64,000 nucleotides of DNA from positions 310,001-374,000 of the forward strand of contig JAQTUV010000004.1 in the NCBI GenBank assembly GCA_028707175.1, in the 5' to 3' direction. The position numbers were made by a program, and so were the translations under genes. Below are positions 8,623 through 18,558 of the stretch, in pieces (the first letter of the stretch is position 1; the number at the start of each line of letters is the position of its first letter). The notes below the pieces were generated by a model. That model had not been told where the DNA came from. It saw nothing but the letters and a program-made list of their open reading frames with translations, and ran no database searches. The stretch is from Sideroxydans sp. Lineage in GTDB: Bacteria; Pseudomonadota; Gammaproteobacteria; Burkholderiales; Gallionellaceae.

Positions 8623-8934
8623 ATGATAGAAAATGAATTCAACAGCGCAGCAGACCAAGTCTTTCAACGCATCGAATCTGCCCTCGACAACGCGGAAGAA
8701 GATATTGATTACGACAACAATGGGGTCGTGATGGAGATCGAATTCGAGAATGGCAACAAGATCATCGTGAATCGCCATCAACCTAATCAAGAGATTTGGT
8801 TAGCTGCAAAATCAGGTGGATTCCATTACGCGATTCAGGCAGGTCGCTGGATCAGTCAACGCGACGCGAGCGAACTGTTCTCGAAGCTCAGCAACTTGTT
8901 CCTCGAACAAGGTGTCTCGATTCAATTCGACTAG
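8623..8934 (+). CDS. cyaY: frataxin-like iron-binding protein CyaY
   Basis: A 103-residue bacterial frataxin, full length for the family. In E. coli CyaY binds iron and IscS and modulates Fe-S cluster assembly. The acidic ridge of helix 1 is intact (NAEEDIDYDN near 24-33), followed by the beta-sheet segments MEIEFENGNKIIVNRHQPNQ and EIWLAAKSGGFHYAIQAG. It starts 13 bases after the frataxin-protease gene and is followed nine bases later by the BCS1-like ATPase, so the three are probably one transcript. It is the canonical copy of a tandem frataxin pair. Confidence 0.95.
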   Translation: MIENEFNSAADQVFQRIESALDNAEEDIDYDNNGVVMEIEFENGNKIIVNRHQPNQEIWLAAKSGGFHYAIQAGRWISQRDASELFSKLSNLFLEQGVSIQFD

Positions 8935-8943
8935 GAGCAGACC

Positions 8944-10176
8944 ATGTTCGATGCGCTATGGAATCTGATCCAAGCCCAATCCAATAACCAGCTTTTTGTC
9001 GGCGGATTCGTACTGGGATTGATGGGGCTACTCGCCGCTTGGTTACGTAAAGTGCCGGGCATGTTGTGGTCTTATTTCAATCGAGTCTTTATCGTGACCG
9101 CCGTCATCGATAGTCGTAACGATCTATTCAGTGCGCTCATCACTTGGCTCAACGACCTGCCGTTTGGTAGAACGAGTCGCTTCTTCACTGTCATCCAAGA
9201 AAACGCCGATCCAGATGACGAAAGCAGCGCTAACGGCTTGCCGCAATTACTCTACAGCCCTGCACCAGGCTTCCATATTTTTTGGTTTCAAGGCCACCTC
9301 ATGTGGATCGAACGCGAGGTGAATATGAATCTGCAAGTCGTCGACACTTTGCGCATCCATGTATTGTTTGGTTCGCGTCGCTATCTTGAAACCTTGCTGG
9401 ATGATGTACTCAAACGGACTTATTCACGCCTCGCCAATCACACCCTAATGTTCACTGTCGACAACTGGGCGGAAAGTTGGCGCAAGGCCGATGCACGCCC
9501 ACGACGTGACATTACTTCCGTTGTGCTGGATGGTGAGATTCGCCAGCGCCTACTTGAGGATGTGCGCGGCTTTTTTTCCAAGCGTAGTTGGTATGCGCAG
9601 ATGGGCATCCCCTGGCGTAGAGGGTATTTACTGTATGGCCCACCCGGAACAGGTAAGACCAGCATGGCGTTCGCGCTCGCAGGCGAGTTGCATCTAAACC
9701 TCTGCTGGCTATCGCTCACCAACCCCAAGTTGAATGATCAAACGATTGCGATGTTGTTACAAAAGACACCTGCACGTTCACTGATACTGATCGAAGATGT
9801 AGATGCGTTCTTTGCCGCACGCCAAAAACAAGATGAGCGGATCGCAGTGAGTTTTAGCGGTTTACTCAACGCATTGGATGGCGTGGCTGCACAAGAAGGG
9901 CGCATCATCTTCCTCACTACGAATCACCGCGAGATACTGGATCCAGCTCTCATCCGCCCAGGTCGCATCGATGTGGAATTCAAGCTAGACCTCGCTTCTC
10001 GTGAGCAAGTCGCCACCATGTTATTGCGCTTCCATCCTGGAAAAGAAAAAGAGATCGATATCTTGACTGCCGAACTGCCTGAGCGCTTCTTCAGTCCCGC
10101 ACAGATTCAACAAGCCTTACTATCGCAACCTGAGTTTGAAGCCGTTTCTGCTTCACTTCGAGCGCAATCCAAATAA
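8944..10176 (+). CDS. BCS1-like membrane-anchored AAA ATPase
   Basis: A 410-residue AAA protein resembling mitochondrial Bcs1, which translocates the folded Rieske Fe-S protein. There is one N-terminal membrane segment (about 17-35), then a BCS1_N-like region (about 40-200), then the AAA module. Bcs1-type signatures are GIPWRRGYLLYGPPGTGKTS with Walker A at about 232-239, Walker B LILIEDVDAFF at about 280-290, and the second region of homology TTNHREILDPALIRPGRID, including two arginine-finger candidates. A good ribosome site (AGGAG) precedes the ATG at 8944. By analogy the N-terminus faces the periplasm and the ATPase the cytoplasm. The client is unknown; the neighbouring frataxins make an Fe-S protein an attractive inference. 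Confidence 0.88.
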   Translation: MFDALWNLIQAQSNNQLFVGGFVLGLMGLLAAWLRKVPGMLWSYFNRVFIVTAVIDSRNDLFSALITWLNDLPFGRTSRFFTVIQENADPDDESSANGLPQLLYSPAPGFHIFWFQGHLMWIEREVNMNLQVVDTLRIHVLFGSRRYLETLLDDVLKRTYSRLANHTLMFTVDNWAESWRKADARPRRDITSVVLDGEIRQRLLEDVRGFFSKRSWYAQMGIPWRRGYLLYGPPGTGKTSMAFALAGELHLNLCWLSLTNPKLNDQTIAMLLQKTPARSLILIEDVDAFFAARQKQDERIAVSFSGLLNALDGVAAQEGRIIFLTTNHREILDPALIRPGRIDVEFKLDLASREQVATMLLRFHPGKEKEIDILTAELPERFFSPAQIQQALLSQPEFEAVSASLRAQSK

Positions 10177-10208
10177 AGAGAAATAAATAATTTCGCAGTT
10201 CGAACGCA

Positions 10209-10229
10209 GCCTGAGGCAAGCCCTCAGGC
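10209..10229 (+). terminator. possible terminator hairpin after the BCS1-like gene
   Basis: An 8-bp perfect stem (GCCTGAGG / CCTCAGGC) with a 5-base loop lies 32 bases after the stop. No T-run follows on either strand, so it is a weak candidate. The rest of the gap 10177-10295 shows nothing else. Confidence 0.35.
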
Positions 10230-10295
10230 GAGGGTGATGCAATACATCAGTTTTATCTTCCGGAGTAAAGGCAGATCAAAATTTCTATAGCTCAA

Positions 10296-11033
10296 TTACT
10301 CCGCGATCCCATACCCATGTAACTCCTTACGGCAGGCCTTGTACGCTGGACAGGCACTTTCCACCACTCGCCAGAATGCCGCAGAATGATTCATCTCAAC
10401 CAAGTGAGCCAGTTCGTGCACCACCACATAATCGATGAGATGGAGTGGCATCTTCACTAATTGCCAATTGAGCCTGACCACGCCACGTGCCGTACAACTG
10501 CCCCACTGCGTGCGCGCCGAGGAAAGCTTCACCTCACTCGGCGATACATTTAATAGCGGCGCAAAATAAGCGACGCACTCCTCGAACACGTGTAACGCCT
10601 CAACGCGATACCACTGCGTCACACACTTTTCGATACGTACCGCATCCGCTTCCCCCCCCACTGGCAGCAACAACATCTCGCCTTGTAGTTTGGGTTTTGC
10701 GGCGCGTGTGTATGGGGTGATTTGCAACGTAAACACCTCGCCCCGAAAAGGAATCTGCGCACCATCGCGCCACTCAATCGTCGGCACTTTTTTAGATTGC
10801 CATCGATTTAACTTCTCAATCACCCAATCCGCTTTTTCCAGCAGCACGCTGTTCAGCCACTTTTCTGAAGCACGTAAAGGTGCACTGACCGTCAATCCGC
10901 GATCATCAATGCGTAGGCCGATACTGCGACGTTTGCTGCGTTTTAAAGTGTAGCTGATATGCTGATTTTGCAATTGCAGCGAACGCTGCTCGATAAGCGA
11001 AGGGGACACTGCGGGAAGAAGCGCTTTGAACAT
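10296..11033 (-). CDS. YgjP/M48-type zinc metallopeptidase (DUF45)
   Basis: A 245-residue protein of the YgjP-like family related to SprT and WLM peptidases. Visible is the zinc motif VVHELAHLVEMNHSAAFW (HExxH with a third ligand His nine residues on) at about 190-207, preceded by SARTQWGSC and the N-terminal KRSKRRSIGLRI segment typical of the family. No signal peptide is seen, so it should act in the cytoplasm; the substrate is unknown. The ATG at 11033 lies immediately after the plsC terminator T-run; a GTG at 11060 would place the start inside that hairpin. Transcription may therefore depend on read-through or on a promoter overlapping plsC. Confidence 0.85.
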   Translation of the reverse strand: MFKALLPAVSPSLIEQRSLQLQNQHISYTLKRSKRRSIGLRIDDRGLTVSAPLRASEKWLNSVLLEKADWVIEKLNRWQSKKVPTIEWRDGAQIPFRGEVFTLQITPYTRAAKPKLQGEMLLLPVGGEADAVRIEKCVTQWYRVEALHVFEECVAYFAPLLNVSPSEVKLSSARTQWGSCTARGVVRLNWQLVKMPLHLIDYVVVHELAHLVEMNHSAAFWRVVESACPAYKACRKELHGYGIAE

Positions 11034-11037
11034 GTAT

Positions 11038-11061
11038 AAAAGGTGGGCTGAATAGCCCACC
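11038..11061 (-). terminator. intrinsic terminator after plsC
   Basis: Read on the minus strand, an 8-bp GC-rich stem (GGTGGGCT / AGCCCACC) with a 4-base loop is followed by TTTT. It lies nine bases past the plsC stop and closes the glyQ-glyS-gmhB-plsC run, just ahead of the metallopeptidase start. Confidence 0.75.
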
Positions 11062-11069
11062 CATTGAGG

Positions 11070-11774
11070 CTACGCAAGCTTGACCATCTCACCTTCGATC
11101 CACTCTTCCGTGAGTCGAATGATCTCGTCCGCTTTTAAGCCCGTCGTTACGATAGGTTTGCCAATCACCATAATGATGGTGCCGGGATATTTACGCACAG
11201 AATTCCTTCCCCAATACTTTCCCGCATTATGTGCCACAGGTAAAACCATCGCGCCGCTTTGCTCAGCCAACATCGCACCGCCCAACTTATACTTACCGCG
11301 CTGACCAAAGGGAATGCGCGTCCCTTCAGGAAACATGACGACACAAAAACCATCCATCAGTTTTTGCTTCCCCTTCTCCAAAACTTGGCGCATCGATTCT
11401 TTGCCTTTACTTCGATCCAGCGCGATGGGATTGGACAAGGCCAACAACCAGCCAAAAAAAGGAATCCACAACAAAGAGCGTTTAGCCACCCATACATGCT
11501 GAGGCAACACCATCTGCAACGACACGGTCTCCCAAGCGGATTGGTGCTTACTCAACACCACGCATGGCTGCGTGGGGATGTTCTCTGCGCCACGCACCTC
11601 CATACGAATACCGCAAATAACTTTTAGCAACCACAGCGTGCCGGGTGCGTACCCAGACAACAAGCGAAACCGCATGTGCTGACCAAACAGAAAGATGATG
11701 GGAGAAAACAACGCATACACGAGCGTAAAAGCCCATTGCGCGATCAAGAAAATAATCGAACGGATAAGGGTCAT
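11070..11774 (-). CDS. plsC: 1-acyl-sn-glycerol-3-phosphate acyltransferase
   Basis: A 234-residue membrane acyltransferase that makes phosphatidic acid from lysophosphatidic acid. An N-terminal hydrophobic stretch (about 5-30) anchors it. Motif I is VLSKHQSAWET, so the usual H(x4)D is H(x4)E here, as in a recognised subset of PlsC-like enzymes. Motif III FPEGTR is present near 150 and a motif IV-like VLPVAHNAG follows. It overlaps gmhB by four bases, and gmhB-plsC is a common betaproteobacterial pair. The Asp-to-Glu change leaves some doubt about the exact substrate. Confidence 0.88.
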   Translation of the reverse strand: MTLIRSIIFLIAQWAFTLVYALFSPIIFLFGQHMRFRLLSGYAPGTLWLLKVICGIRMEVRGAENIPTQPCVVLSKHQSAWETVSLQMVLPQHVWVAKRSLLWIPFFGWLLALSNPIALDRSKGKESMRQVLEKGKQKLMDGFCVVMFPEGTRIPFGQRGKYKLGGAMLAEQSGAMVLPVAHNAGKYWGRNSVRKYPGTIIMVIGKPIVTTGLKADEIIRLTEEWIEGEMVKLA

Positions 11775-12301
11775 AGCAAACTCGCAACAACAGCGGAAAG
11801 ATCTGGCAAGATCACCGTGCCTTCGGGCAATCCCCCTTTGGCTTGGGTTTTAGTACCCTTACCTGTGAGCACTAGATAAGGCGTCGCACCTAGGCGTGCT
11901 GTAGCTTCTAGGTCGCGCAATGAATCCCCCACTGCGGGCACTCCCTGCAAGCTACAACCATAACGCGCCGCAATTTCTTCCATCATCCCGCTCTTGGGTT
12001 TACGACAAGTGCAATTGGATTCACTGGTGTGCGGACAAAAAAAGATCGCATCTACACGCCCCCCAACCAGTGCCAATGACTTGTGCATCTTGTCGTGAAT
12101 CGCATTCAACGTGGGCATATCGAACAACCCGCGCCCAATGCCTGATTGATTGGTCGCCACCACCACGCGATAACCCGCTTGGTTCAAGCGTGCGATGGCT
12201 TCCAAGCTCCCCGCGATGGGTTTCCATTCATCAGGGCTTTTAATGAATTGGTCTGAGTCATGGTTAATCACGCCGTCGCGGTCAAGAATGATAAGTTTCA
12301 T
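11771..12301 (-). CDS. gmhB: D-glycero-beta-D-manno-heptose-1,7-bisphosphate 7-phosphatase
   Basis: A 176-residue HAD phosphatase of ADP-heptose synthesis for the LPS inner core. It has the nucleophile motif LDRDGVINHDSD at 5-16, the substrate loop ATNQSGIGRG near 50, and the zinc-binding CPHTSESNCTCRKPKSGM near 95-112, which is characteristic of GmhB rather than histidinol phosphatase. The last HAD motif VGDSLRDLEAT follows. It lies 19 bases beyond the glyS stop and overlaps plsC. Confidence 0.94.
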   Translation of the reverse strand: MKLIILDRDGVINHDSDQFIKSPDEWKPIAGSLEAIARLNQAGYRVVVATNQSGIGRGLFDMPTLNAIHDKMHKSLALVGGRVDAIFFCPHTSESNCTCRKPKSGMMEEIAARYGCSLQGVPAVGDSLRDLEATARLGATPYLVLTGKGTKTQAKGGLPEGTVILPDLSAVVASLL

Positions 12302-12320
12302 AGTTATCGCCTGTGCAAAC

Positions 12321-14429
12321 TTACGCTGCTAGTTTCGAAATATCAGCTGACTGATTCATCAGTTTGCCAAGTTGCTGCAGCAACACCGCACGATTCAAGC
12401 GCAAGGCTTTGTCTTCCGACATCACCATCACCTTATCAAAGAAATCATCGATGAAAGGTTTAAGCGTGACCAGCGCCTTCAGATTGCTCGCATAGTCACC
12501 ACGCTCGTAATAACTGCGCGCCATTGGGGTGATATCTTCGATCGCTTGGTGCAGGTCGCGTTCTGCCGCATCTTGCAACAACTCATTTTTGATCGGCATA
12601 TGCGAGATATCGCCAAGCTCTTCACGATTTTTACGCATGATGTTCTGCACACGCTTGTTCGCTGCAGCCAGATCTTTCGCCACCTCAAGTGCCGCAAACG
12701 TGCGGATACCATTCAGGCGCGGCAAAGCCTCATGCAAGCGCCCCTTCAACACCGCCAATACAGCCTCGATCTGTGCCACTTCAAAGTTGCGGTCACGTAA
12801 ATAGCCACGCAGACGATCCATCATAAAGCTCTCGACATCCACAGCCACTGTTGGACTCAACATGCCTGCGGGGAAATTATCAGCCGTCGCTCTCAACAAT
12901 GCAGGCAACGATATCTCCAGTGGTGTCTCGATCAAGAGACGTAAGATACCCAATGCCTGACGACGCAGACCGAATGGATCTTTATCACCAGTGGGCACTT
13001 GTCCAACACCGTAGATGCCGATGATGGTTTCCAATTTATCTGCCAAAGCGACTGCGCAAGCCAATGGACTTTGAGGCAATTTATCGCCGGCGAATCGAGG
13101 GCGATAATGCGCTTCGATGGCATCTGCCACTTCGGCTTTTTCACCATCATGTAATGCGTAATAGCGCCCGATGATGCCTTGCAATTCGGGGAACTCACCC
13201 ACCATGTCGGTAAGCAAATCGGCCTTGCTTAAACGTGCAGCTAATTCTGCATCTGTTTTCTCAGCACCGAGTAAACGCGCGATCATGCCAGCCAAAGTGG
13301 CGATGCGTTCAACGCGTTGCAACTGAGAACCCAGCTTGTTGTGGTACACCACATTGCCCAACTTCTCGACACGTGATTCCAACTTCTGTTTGCGGTCTTG
13401 GTTGAAGAAGAAGCGCGCATCCGCCAAACGTGGACGCACCACCCGTTGATTACCTTCGATCACGAGATGAGGATCGGCGGGCGAAATGTTCGACACGATC
13501 AAGAATTTATTAGTCAGCTTGTCGTTGGCATCTAGCAAGGGGAAATATTTTTGATTCGCCTTCATGGTCAAAATCAAACACTCCTGCGGCACTTCTAGAT
13601 ACTCCATCTCAAACTGCCCCAACAACACATTGGGACGTTCTACCAACGCAGTCACCTCATCCAACAAGGCTTCATCATCGATGGGCTTAAGTCCTTCTTT
13701 GGCAGCAGCAACACCCAGTTGCTTAGCGATCTCAGCGCGACGATCTGTGAAACTCGCAATCACTGCACCTTCTTCCGCCATCTGTTGCGCGTAATTGTCT
13801 GCGTGCTTGAGTACCACGCTAGCGTGCTTTGCCTCAAAGCGATGGCCTTGAGTCTCGCGCCCAGATTGCAAACCGAGCACGCTGATGTTGACCACCTCGG
13901 CATCATGCAGCGCTACCAAACCATGCGCTGGGCGCACAAAATTCACACTGCTCCAGCCATCTGCCAGTTGATAGGTCATCACCTTGGGGATAGGTAGTTT
14001 TGCGATAGCTTGATTCAACGCCACCAACAGTCCATCGCTCAGCACCGCACCAACCACCGTATTTTTTGCAAACAAGGTCTCAGCTTTACCATCAACACGG
14101 CGAATCAACGCTGAGCCATCCCCCACATCAACACCCATGGCCTGTGTTCTTTTCAGCAATGCTGGGGTCGGCTTACCTTCAGCATCCAATCCCACGCTGA
14201 CCGGCATCAACTTAACCTCGACTTCTTGATCCGCCGCACGTGCGATAACGTTCTGCACATGCACCGCCAAACGACGCGGGGAGGCGAATGCGGTGAATGC
14301 AAACTCGCCATTAATCAATCCTTGCGACTTCAAACTTTCTGCCAACACCTCAGCAAAACTATCGCCCAATTTTTTCAGCGATTTCGGCGGTAGTTCTTCA
14401 ACAAATAATTCGACTAATAAGTTACTCAT
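12321..14429 (-). CDS. glyS: glycine--tRNA ligase beta subunit
   Basis: The 702-residue beta chain of the heterotetrameric bacterial glycyl-tRNA synthetase, needed for tRNA recognition. The N-terminus [15 protein letters not shown] is family-defining, and [16 protein letters not shown] and [20 protein letters not shown] are conserved blocks. The C-terminal [26 protein letters not shown] region precedes an anticodon-binding DALR-like tail ending with [21 protein letters not shown]. It overlaps glyQ by four bases. Confidence 0.97.
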   Translation of the reverse strand: MSNLLVELFVEELPPKSLKKLGDSFAEVLAESLKSQGLINGEFAFTAFASPRRLAVHVQNVIARAADQEVEVKLMPVSVGLDAEGKPTPALLKRTQAMGVDVGDGSALIRRVDGKAETLFAKNTVVGAVLSDGLLVALNQAIAKLPIPKVMTYQLADGWSSVNFVRPAHGLVALHDAEVVNISVLGLQSGRETQGHRFEAKHASVVLKHADNYAQQMAEEGAVIASFTDRRAEIAKQLGVAAAKEGLKPIDDEALLDEVTALVERPNVLLGQFEMEYLEVPQECLILTMKANQKYFPLLDANDKLTNKFLIVSNISPADPHLVIEGNQRVVRPRLADARFFFNQDRKQKLESRVEKLGNVVYHNKLGSQLQRVERIATLAGMIARLLGAEKTDAELAARLSKADLLTDMVGEFPELQGIIGRYYALHDGEKAEVADAIEAHYRPRFAGDKLPQSPLACAVALADKLETIIGIYGVGQVPTGDKDPFGLRRQALGILRLLIETPLEISLPALLRATADNFPAGMLSPTVAVDVESFMMDRLRGYLRDRNFEVAQIEAVLAVLKGRLHEALPRLNGIRTFAALEVAKDLAAANKRVQNIMRKNREELGDISHMPIKNELLQDAAERDLHQAIEDITPMARSYYERGDYASNLKALVTLKPFIDDFFDKVMVMSEDKALRLNRAVLLQQLGKLMNQSADISKLAA

Positions 14430-15460
14430 GCTGCCACCTTCTTTTCAATCTGCGCCAACACTTCATCCGCCCATGCTTTAGGCGCCATCGGAAAACCCAA
14501 GCGTGCGCGACTATCCAAATAGGCGGCTGCCACACTACGCGCCAGATTACGGATGCGACCAATGTAGGCGGCACGTTCTGTCACCGAGATTGCGCCACGC
14601 GCATCCAGCAAGTTAAAGCTATGCGCTGCTTTCAACACTTGCTCGTAAGCAGGTAAAGCCAGTTGTTGCTCCATCAGATACTTCGCTTGTTTCTCGTGAC
14701 TGCCGAACGCACCCAACAAGAAATCCACATCACTGTGCTCGAAGTTGTAAGTGGATTGCTCCACCTCGTTCTGATGATAGACATCGCCATAACTCACTCC
14801 GGGCGCCCATGTCAGGTCATACACACTCTCCACACCTTGCAGATACATGGCCAAGCGTTCCAAACCATAAGTGATTTCACCCGTGATCGGCTTGCAGTCG
14901 ATACCGCCCACTTGTTGGAAATAGGTGAACTGAGTCACTTCCATCCCGTTCAACCACACCTCCCAACCCAAGCCCCACGCACCGAGTGTTGGATTCTCCC
15001 AATCATCCTCAACAAAACGAATGTCGTTCTGCTTCAAATCAAAACCCAATGCCTCCAATGAACCCAGATACAACTCAAGGATGTTGGCAGGTGCGGGTTT
15101 GAGCACCACTTGATATTGATAGTAGTGCTGCAAGCGATTGGGATTCTCGCCATAACGCCCATCCTTAGGGCGACGCGAAGGTTGCACATAAGCCGCCTTC
15201 CAAGGCTCTGGACCCAGCGCGCGCAAGAAAGTCGCCGTGTGCGAAGTGCCCGCACCAACTTCCATGTCATAGGGTTGCAGCAAAGCACAACCTTGCTTGT
15301 CCCAATAATTTTGCAAAGTCAGGATGATTTGTTGAAAGCTGAGCTTGCCCAGCTTCGGCGTAGACTCATTCCCGCTTTGAGGCGTGATGTCGGAGCCAAA
15401 AGTTGACGTAATTGAAGACTCATGCGCGGAGCGCGTGATGTCGGAATCCAAAGTGCTCAT
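14426..15460 (-). CDS. glyQ: glycine--tRNA ligase alpha subunit
   Basis: The catalytic alpha chain of glycyl-tRNA synthetase. The standard GlyQ sequence begins at [19 protein letters not shown] and continues through [19 protein letters not shown], with [12 protein letters not shown] later. Relative to the common family start there is an extra, low-complexity Ser/Thr-rich N-terminus of about 38 residues when read from the ATG at 15460, which has an AGG-type ribosome site; a further ATG lies at 15493. The extension contains two similar DNA segments encoding SDIT. Either it is a lineage-specific tail or translation begins at an internal codon. Confidence 0.93.
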   Translation of the reverse strand: MSTLDSDITRSAHESSITSTFGSDITPQSGNESTPKLGKLSFQQIILTLQNYWDKQGCALLQPYDMEVGAGTSHTATFLRALGPEPWKAAYVQPSRRPKDGRYGENPNRLQHYYQYQVVLKPAPANILELYLGSLEALGFDLKQNDIRFVEDDWENPTLGAWGLGWEVWLNGMEVTQFTYFQQVGGIDCKPITGEITYGLERLAMYLQGVESVYDLTWAPGVSYGDVYHQNEVEQSTYNFEHSDVDFLLGAFGSHEKQAKYLMEQQLALPAYEQVLKAAHSFNLLDARGAISVTERAAYIGRIRNLARSVAAAYLDSRARLGFPMAPKAWADEVLAQIEKKVAA

Positions 15461-15502
15461 ATGAAAACCTGCATGATTAGCGAAGGCGCGCATTTTACGG
15501 GT

Positions 15503-15760
15503 TTAAGAGGTCTGCGTCATCCCGCACAACAGTCGCTTTTGAGCACGAGAAAAGGACTTAATTTGTCGTTCGCGTTTCAACGCTGCCGATTTGTCTGCAC
15601 ACGCTTCCTGATACACCAACATCAAGGGTGCTCTGCCCCGTGTGTATTTCGCGCCTTCACCTGCGTTGTGAGCGGTGAGGCGCTTGTCTAGATTGTTGGT
15701 GATGCCGCAGTAGAGGGTGTTGTCGGCGCATTGTAGGAGGTAGCAGACCCAAGCTGTCAC
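15503..15760 (-). CDS. GIY-YIG nuclease family protein (YhbQ/UPF0213)
   Basis: An 85-residue single-domain GIY-YIG protein. It has [20 protein letters not shown], corresponding to the GIY...YIG strands, then [20 protein letters not shown] with the catalytic arginine region, and a conserved glutamate in ALKRERQIK. Family members are small nucleases of poorly known role, possibly in DNA repair. It lies between lnt and glyQ on the same strand, about 10 bases after lnt in coordinate terms. Confidence 0.88.
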   Translation of the reverse strand: MTAWVCYLLQCADNTLYCGITNNLDKRLTAHNAGEGAKYTRGRAPLMLVYQEACADKSAALKRERQIKSFSRAQKRLLCGMTQTS

Positions 15761-15770
15761 AAGTGCTCCC

Positions 15771-17279
15771 TCACCCTAATGCCTCGATGGATGCACGACG
15801 GCGTTGCCACCACGCGATGCCGAGCATCAATACTGCCAACAGCAACATTGCAGCATTACCCCAACGCACATAAGGTGTACTGCCTGTATAGCCTTGTACC
15901 TGTGCAGTAAGCACGCCTTCTTGGTGTTGCGCTAGTTGAGCTTGTATTTGCCCATCCACGCCGATGATGGAGGTGACGCCGGTGTTGGTGGCACGTAGCA
16001 CAACACGGCCAGTTTCGAGGGCTCGCATTTGCGAAAGCTGGTTGTGTTGTTCGGCAGCATGCGATTGTCCATACCACGCATCATTGGTGACGTTCACCAA
16101 GAGTGTAGCTTGCGGTAACGCATGGATGACCTCTTCGCCAAAAGCATCTTCGTAGCAAATGTTCACCGCGACTTGCTGACCGGCAACGTTGAGTGGTGCT
16201 TGGTTTGCTCCGCCACTACTTAGATCGCCCATCGGGATTTGCAATAGGTCGTTGATGATCCATCCCAATAAGCTGCGTAGCGGAATGAATTCTCCAAACG
16301 GTACTAAATGATCTTTGTGGTAACGCTGACTTTCCGAGGTGCCCAGCGAGTAAACGCTGTTGTAGTAATGCTCATTGTCACGCTCGAATGCACCGATGAG
16401 GATGTCGCCGCCATTCTGGCGCACGTGATCACTTAATCTACGTTCGTATTCTTGCGGGACGTTATCACGCAACAATGGAATGGCCGTTTCGGGCATGACG
16501 ATCAAGCGCGCGTCACTGCTTTCAGCCAAGCGACGATAAATCTCCAAAGTTGAGATCAATGCATCTTCAGCGAACTTGGTGTCTTGTCCGATATTGCCTT
16601 GAAGTAGGCTGACGTTGACGGGAGCACCTTGTGGTTGCGTCCATTCAACGACGCGTAATGCAGCACCACTCGCCCACAACCCTAGCAATACGATGAGTGC
16701 GAACCGCCCCTGAGGCTTACCACGCGCATTCCAAAAACTCAGTAACAAACCTGCACTCACGGCGACGACGAGCGACACACCGAACACGCCCAACAGGGGG
16801 GCATAACCCGCTAACGGACTTGATGGCGCTTGAGTGTAGCCCATCGACAACCACGGAAAACCTGTAAATAAAAATCCACGAAACCATTCGGCCAATGTCC
16901 AGATTGCAGGCATAACATAAATGATGCGCAAACTCACAGCCCCCTTGAATCTGGCCTGGATATAGCCTGCCAAAGCGGGAATGCTGGCATTCACAGCAGC
17001 GAAAAGCGCGGTAGCGATGGCCGCAAGAATTGGATGCATATAGCCATATTCATGCAGTGCGACATAGATCCAGCTCACACCAACACAAAACAGTCCCATA
17101 CCAAAAGCGAATCCAATCCACGCGGCTTGTGAGGGACGCTCTGTTTTGCTCCAAAGCCAGAACAAGGCCGCGAGCGACAATACCGAGACAGGGAACAAGC
17201 CGAAGGGTGCAAAGCCCAGTACGGCAATGGCTCCGGCAACAAAAGCCAGTAAGAGAGGGCTGGATAGGAGATATTTCAC
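15771..17279 (-). CDS. lnt: apolipoprotein N-acyltransferase
   Basis: A 502-residue inner-membrane enzyme adding the third acyl chain to lipoproteins. The N-terminal half has about six to eight membrane helices, including the conserved [21 protein letters not shown]. The periplasmic nitrilase domain (about 220-460) shows the catalytic triad: Glu in MPETAIP, Lys in [15 protein letters not shown] and Cys in [11 protein letters not shown]. It is commonly downstream of corC; here a plus-strand three-gene block separates the two. Confidence 0.95.
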   Translation of the reverse strand: MKYLLSSPLLLAFVAGAIAVLGFAPFGLFPVSVLSLAALFWLWSKTERPSQAAWIGFAFGMGLFCVGVSWIYVALHEYGYMHPILAAIATALFAAVNASIPALAGYIQARFKGAVSLRIIYVMPAIWTLAEWFRGFLFTGFPWLSMGYTQAPSSPLAGYAPLLGVFGVSLVVAVSAGLLLSFWNARGKPQGRFALIVLLGLWASGAALRVVEWTQPQGAPVNVSLLQGNIGQDTKFAEDALISTLEIYRRLAESSDARLIVMPETAIPLLRDNVPQEYERRLSDHVRQNGGDILIGAFERDNEHYYNSVYSLGTSESQRYHKDHLVPFGEFIPLRSLLGWIINDLLQIPMGDLSSGGANQAPLNVAGQQVAVNICYEDAFGEEVIHALPQATLLVNVTNDAWYGQSHAAEQHNQLSQMRALETGRVVLRATNTGVTSIIGVDGQIQAQLAQHQEGVLTAQVQGYTGSTPYVRWGNAAMLLLAVLMLGIAWWQRRRASIEALG

Positions 17280-17357
17280 GTGCCAATAAGTTCGAGTTGA
17301 TTCAGCTGATTATACGGTGTAACTTCCGCGCCACTTCAATCCCCCTTTCTCAAACTC

Positions 17358-17831
17358 ATGCAAGAACGTTCATCATTACAGGAAGAGATCAGCACGATGC
17401 TGATTGATTGCGAACTGTTTGCTCAATTGAATGCTGCTGAACTTCGCGTTGCCGCACACTATTTTGGCTTAAACAACGTCGATAAGGGCCATGTGATTTT
17501 CAATGAAGGTGATCTCGGCAACTTCATGTGCATCGTTGAAACAGGTAGCGTTGTTGTGATCAAAGCCAATCACCATGAAGAGCTCATCGAAATGGTGAAG
17601 TTAGGACATGGCCGCGCCTTCGGAGAGATGGCCGTTCTCGATGGAGAACGCCGCTCTGCGACCTGTAAAGCGGTAGAGAAAAGTACCATTCTGACGCTTT
17701 CAAAAGAAGCGCTGGATAAAATGCTCGAAGAACATCCGCGTACTGGCGCGCGCCTGATTCGTGCCATCGCCGTCAGTTTGTCGCGCCGCCTACGCATGGC
17801 GGTTGGCAAACTTGTCGATCATATCGAGTGA
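17358..17831 (+). CDS. cyclic nucleotide-binding domain protein
   Basis: A 157-residue stand-alone cNMP-binding (CAP-like) domain with no DNA-binding helix-turn-helix. Recognisable are DKGHVIFNEGDLGNFMCIVETGSVVV and the phosphate-binding-cassette region GRAFGEMAVLDGERRSATCKA. The C-terminus is helical. ATG 17358 has a poor ribosome site; ATG 17397, nine bases after AGGAAGAG, is a credible alternative giving 144 residues. It overlaps or abuts the following MarC gene. Ligand and partner are unknown. Confidence 0.8.
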   Translation: MQERSSLQEEISTMLIDCELFAQLNAAELRVAAHYFGLNNVDKGHVIFNEGDLGNFMCIVETGSVVVIKANHHEELIEMVKLGHGRAFGEMAVLDGERRSATCKAVEKSTILTLSKEALDKMLEEHPRTGARLIRAIAVSLSRRLRMAVGKLVDHIE

Positions 17832-17842
17832 TCCACCCCGCC

Positions 17843-18469
17843 ATGCTCGATTTCACCGAATACACCAAAATCTTCATCAGCCTATTCGCCATCATCGATC
17901 CGGTGGGCATCATTCCGATCATCATTGCGTTCACGGCTGGCATGACAGCGCAAAAACGCGAACGTGTGGGACGCATTGCTTCGTTCTCGGTGCTGGTGAT
18001 TTTGCTCGCCACGTTGTTGCTCGGTGAAGCCATACTAGAATTTTTTGGCATCAGCATTCACTCCTTCCGCACAGCAGGCGGCATCTTGCTGCTGCTGATG
18101 GCGATCAACATGCTCATCGGCGATAAACCCAAGCTTGCGCCGGATGACAAAGCGGACGGAGATGCGACCTCATCTATCGCCATCGTGCCTCTTTCAACAC
18201 CTTTATTGGCAGGTCCCGGTGCGATCAGCACCGTCATCCTAGATGCGCACAAAGGTAGTGGCACTGGGCACTACGGCGCAATGGTGCTGGTGCTTATTGT
18301 GCTGAGTATCACCGTATGGATAACCTTCCTGATTGCGCCTTGGGTCTCGCGACGACTAGGACGAATCGGTAGCAATATCGTGACTCGACTCATGGGCTTA
18401 CTACTTGCCGCCATCGCCGTGGAATTCATGGCTGGCGGTCTGCGTGGATTATTTCCGGCACTGGGTTAG
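17843..18469 (+). CDS. MarC family integral membrane protein
   Basis: A 208-residue protein of the MarC/UPF0056 family with six predicted helices. Family segments are FAIIDPVGIIPIIIAFT near the N-terminus, FRTAGGILLLLMAINML and VPLSTPLLAGPGAISTVI. Transport of amino acids has been proposed for some relatives, but the function is unsettled. I prefer the ATG at 17843; a GTG at 17828 overlaps the preceding stop (GTGA) and would suit translational coupling. Confidence 0.88.
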   Translation: MLDFTEYTKIFISLFAIIDPVGIIPIIIAFTAGMTAQKRERVGRIASFSVLVILLATLLLGEAILEFFGISIHSFRTAGGILLLLMAINMLIGDKPKLAPDDKADGDATSSIAIVPLSTPLLAGPGAISTVILDAHKGSGTGHYGAMVLVLIVLSITVWITFLIAPWVSRRLGRIGSNIVTRLMGLLLAAIAVEFMAGGLRGLFPALG

Positions 18470-18558
18470 CGGTGCTGTGAGAAAATCCCGCCCCGCATAC
18501 TCCCCGCACCGTCGAGAGTTGAAATCAAATACGGCTTCACGCTAGAAATACACAAATC

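Noticed and set aside
17280-17357. FNR-like TTGATTCAGCTGAT upstream of the cNMP-binding gene
   Set aside because: The second half-site does not match ATCAA, and its position relative to a promoter is unclear.
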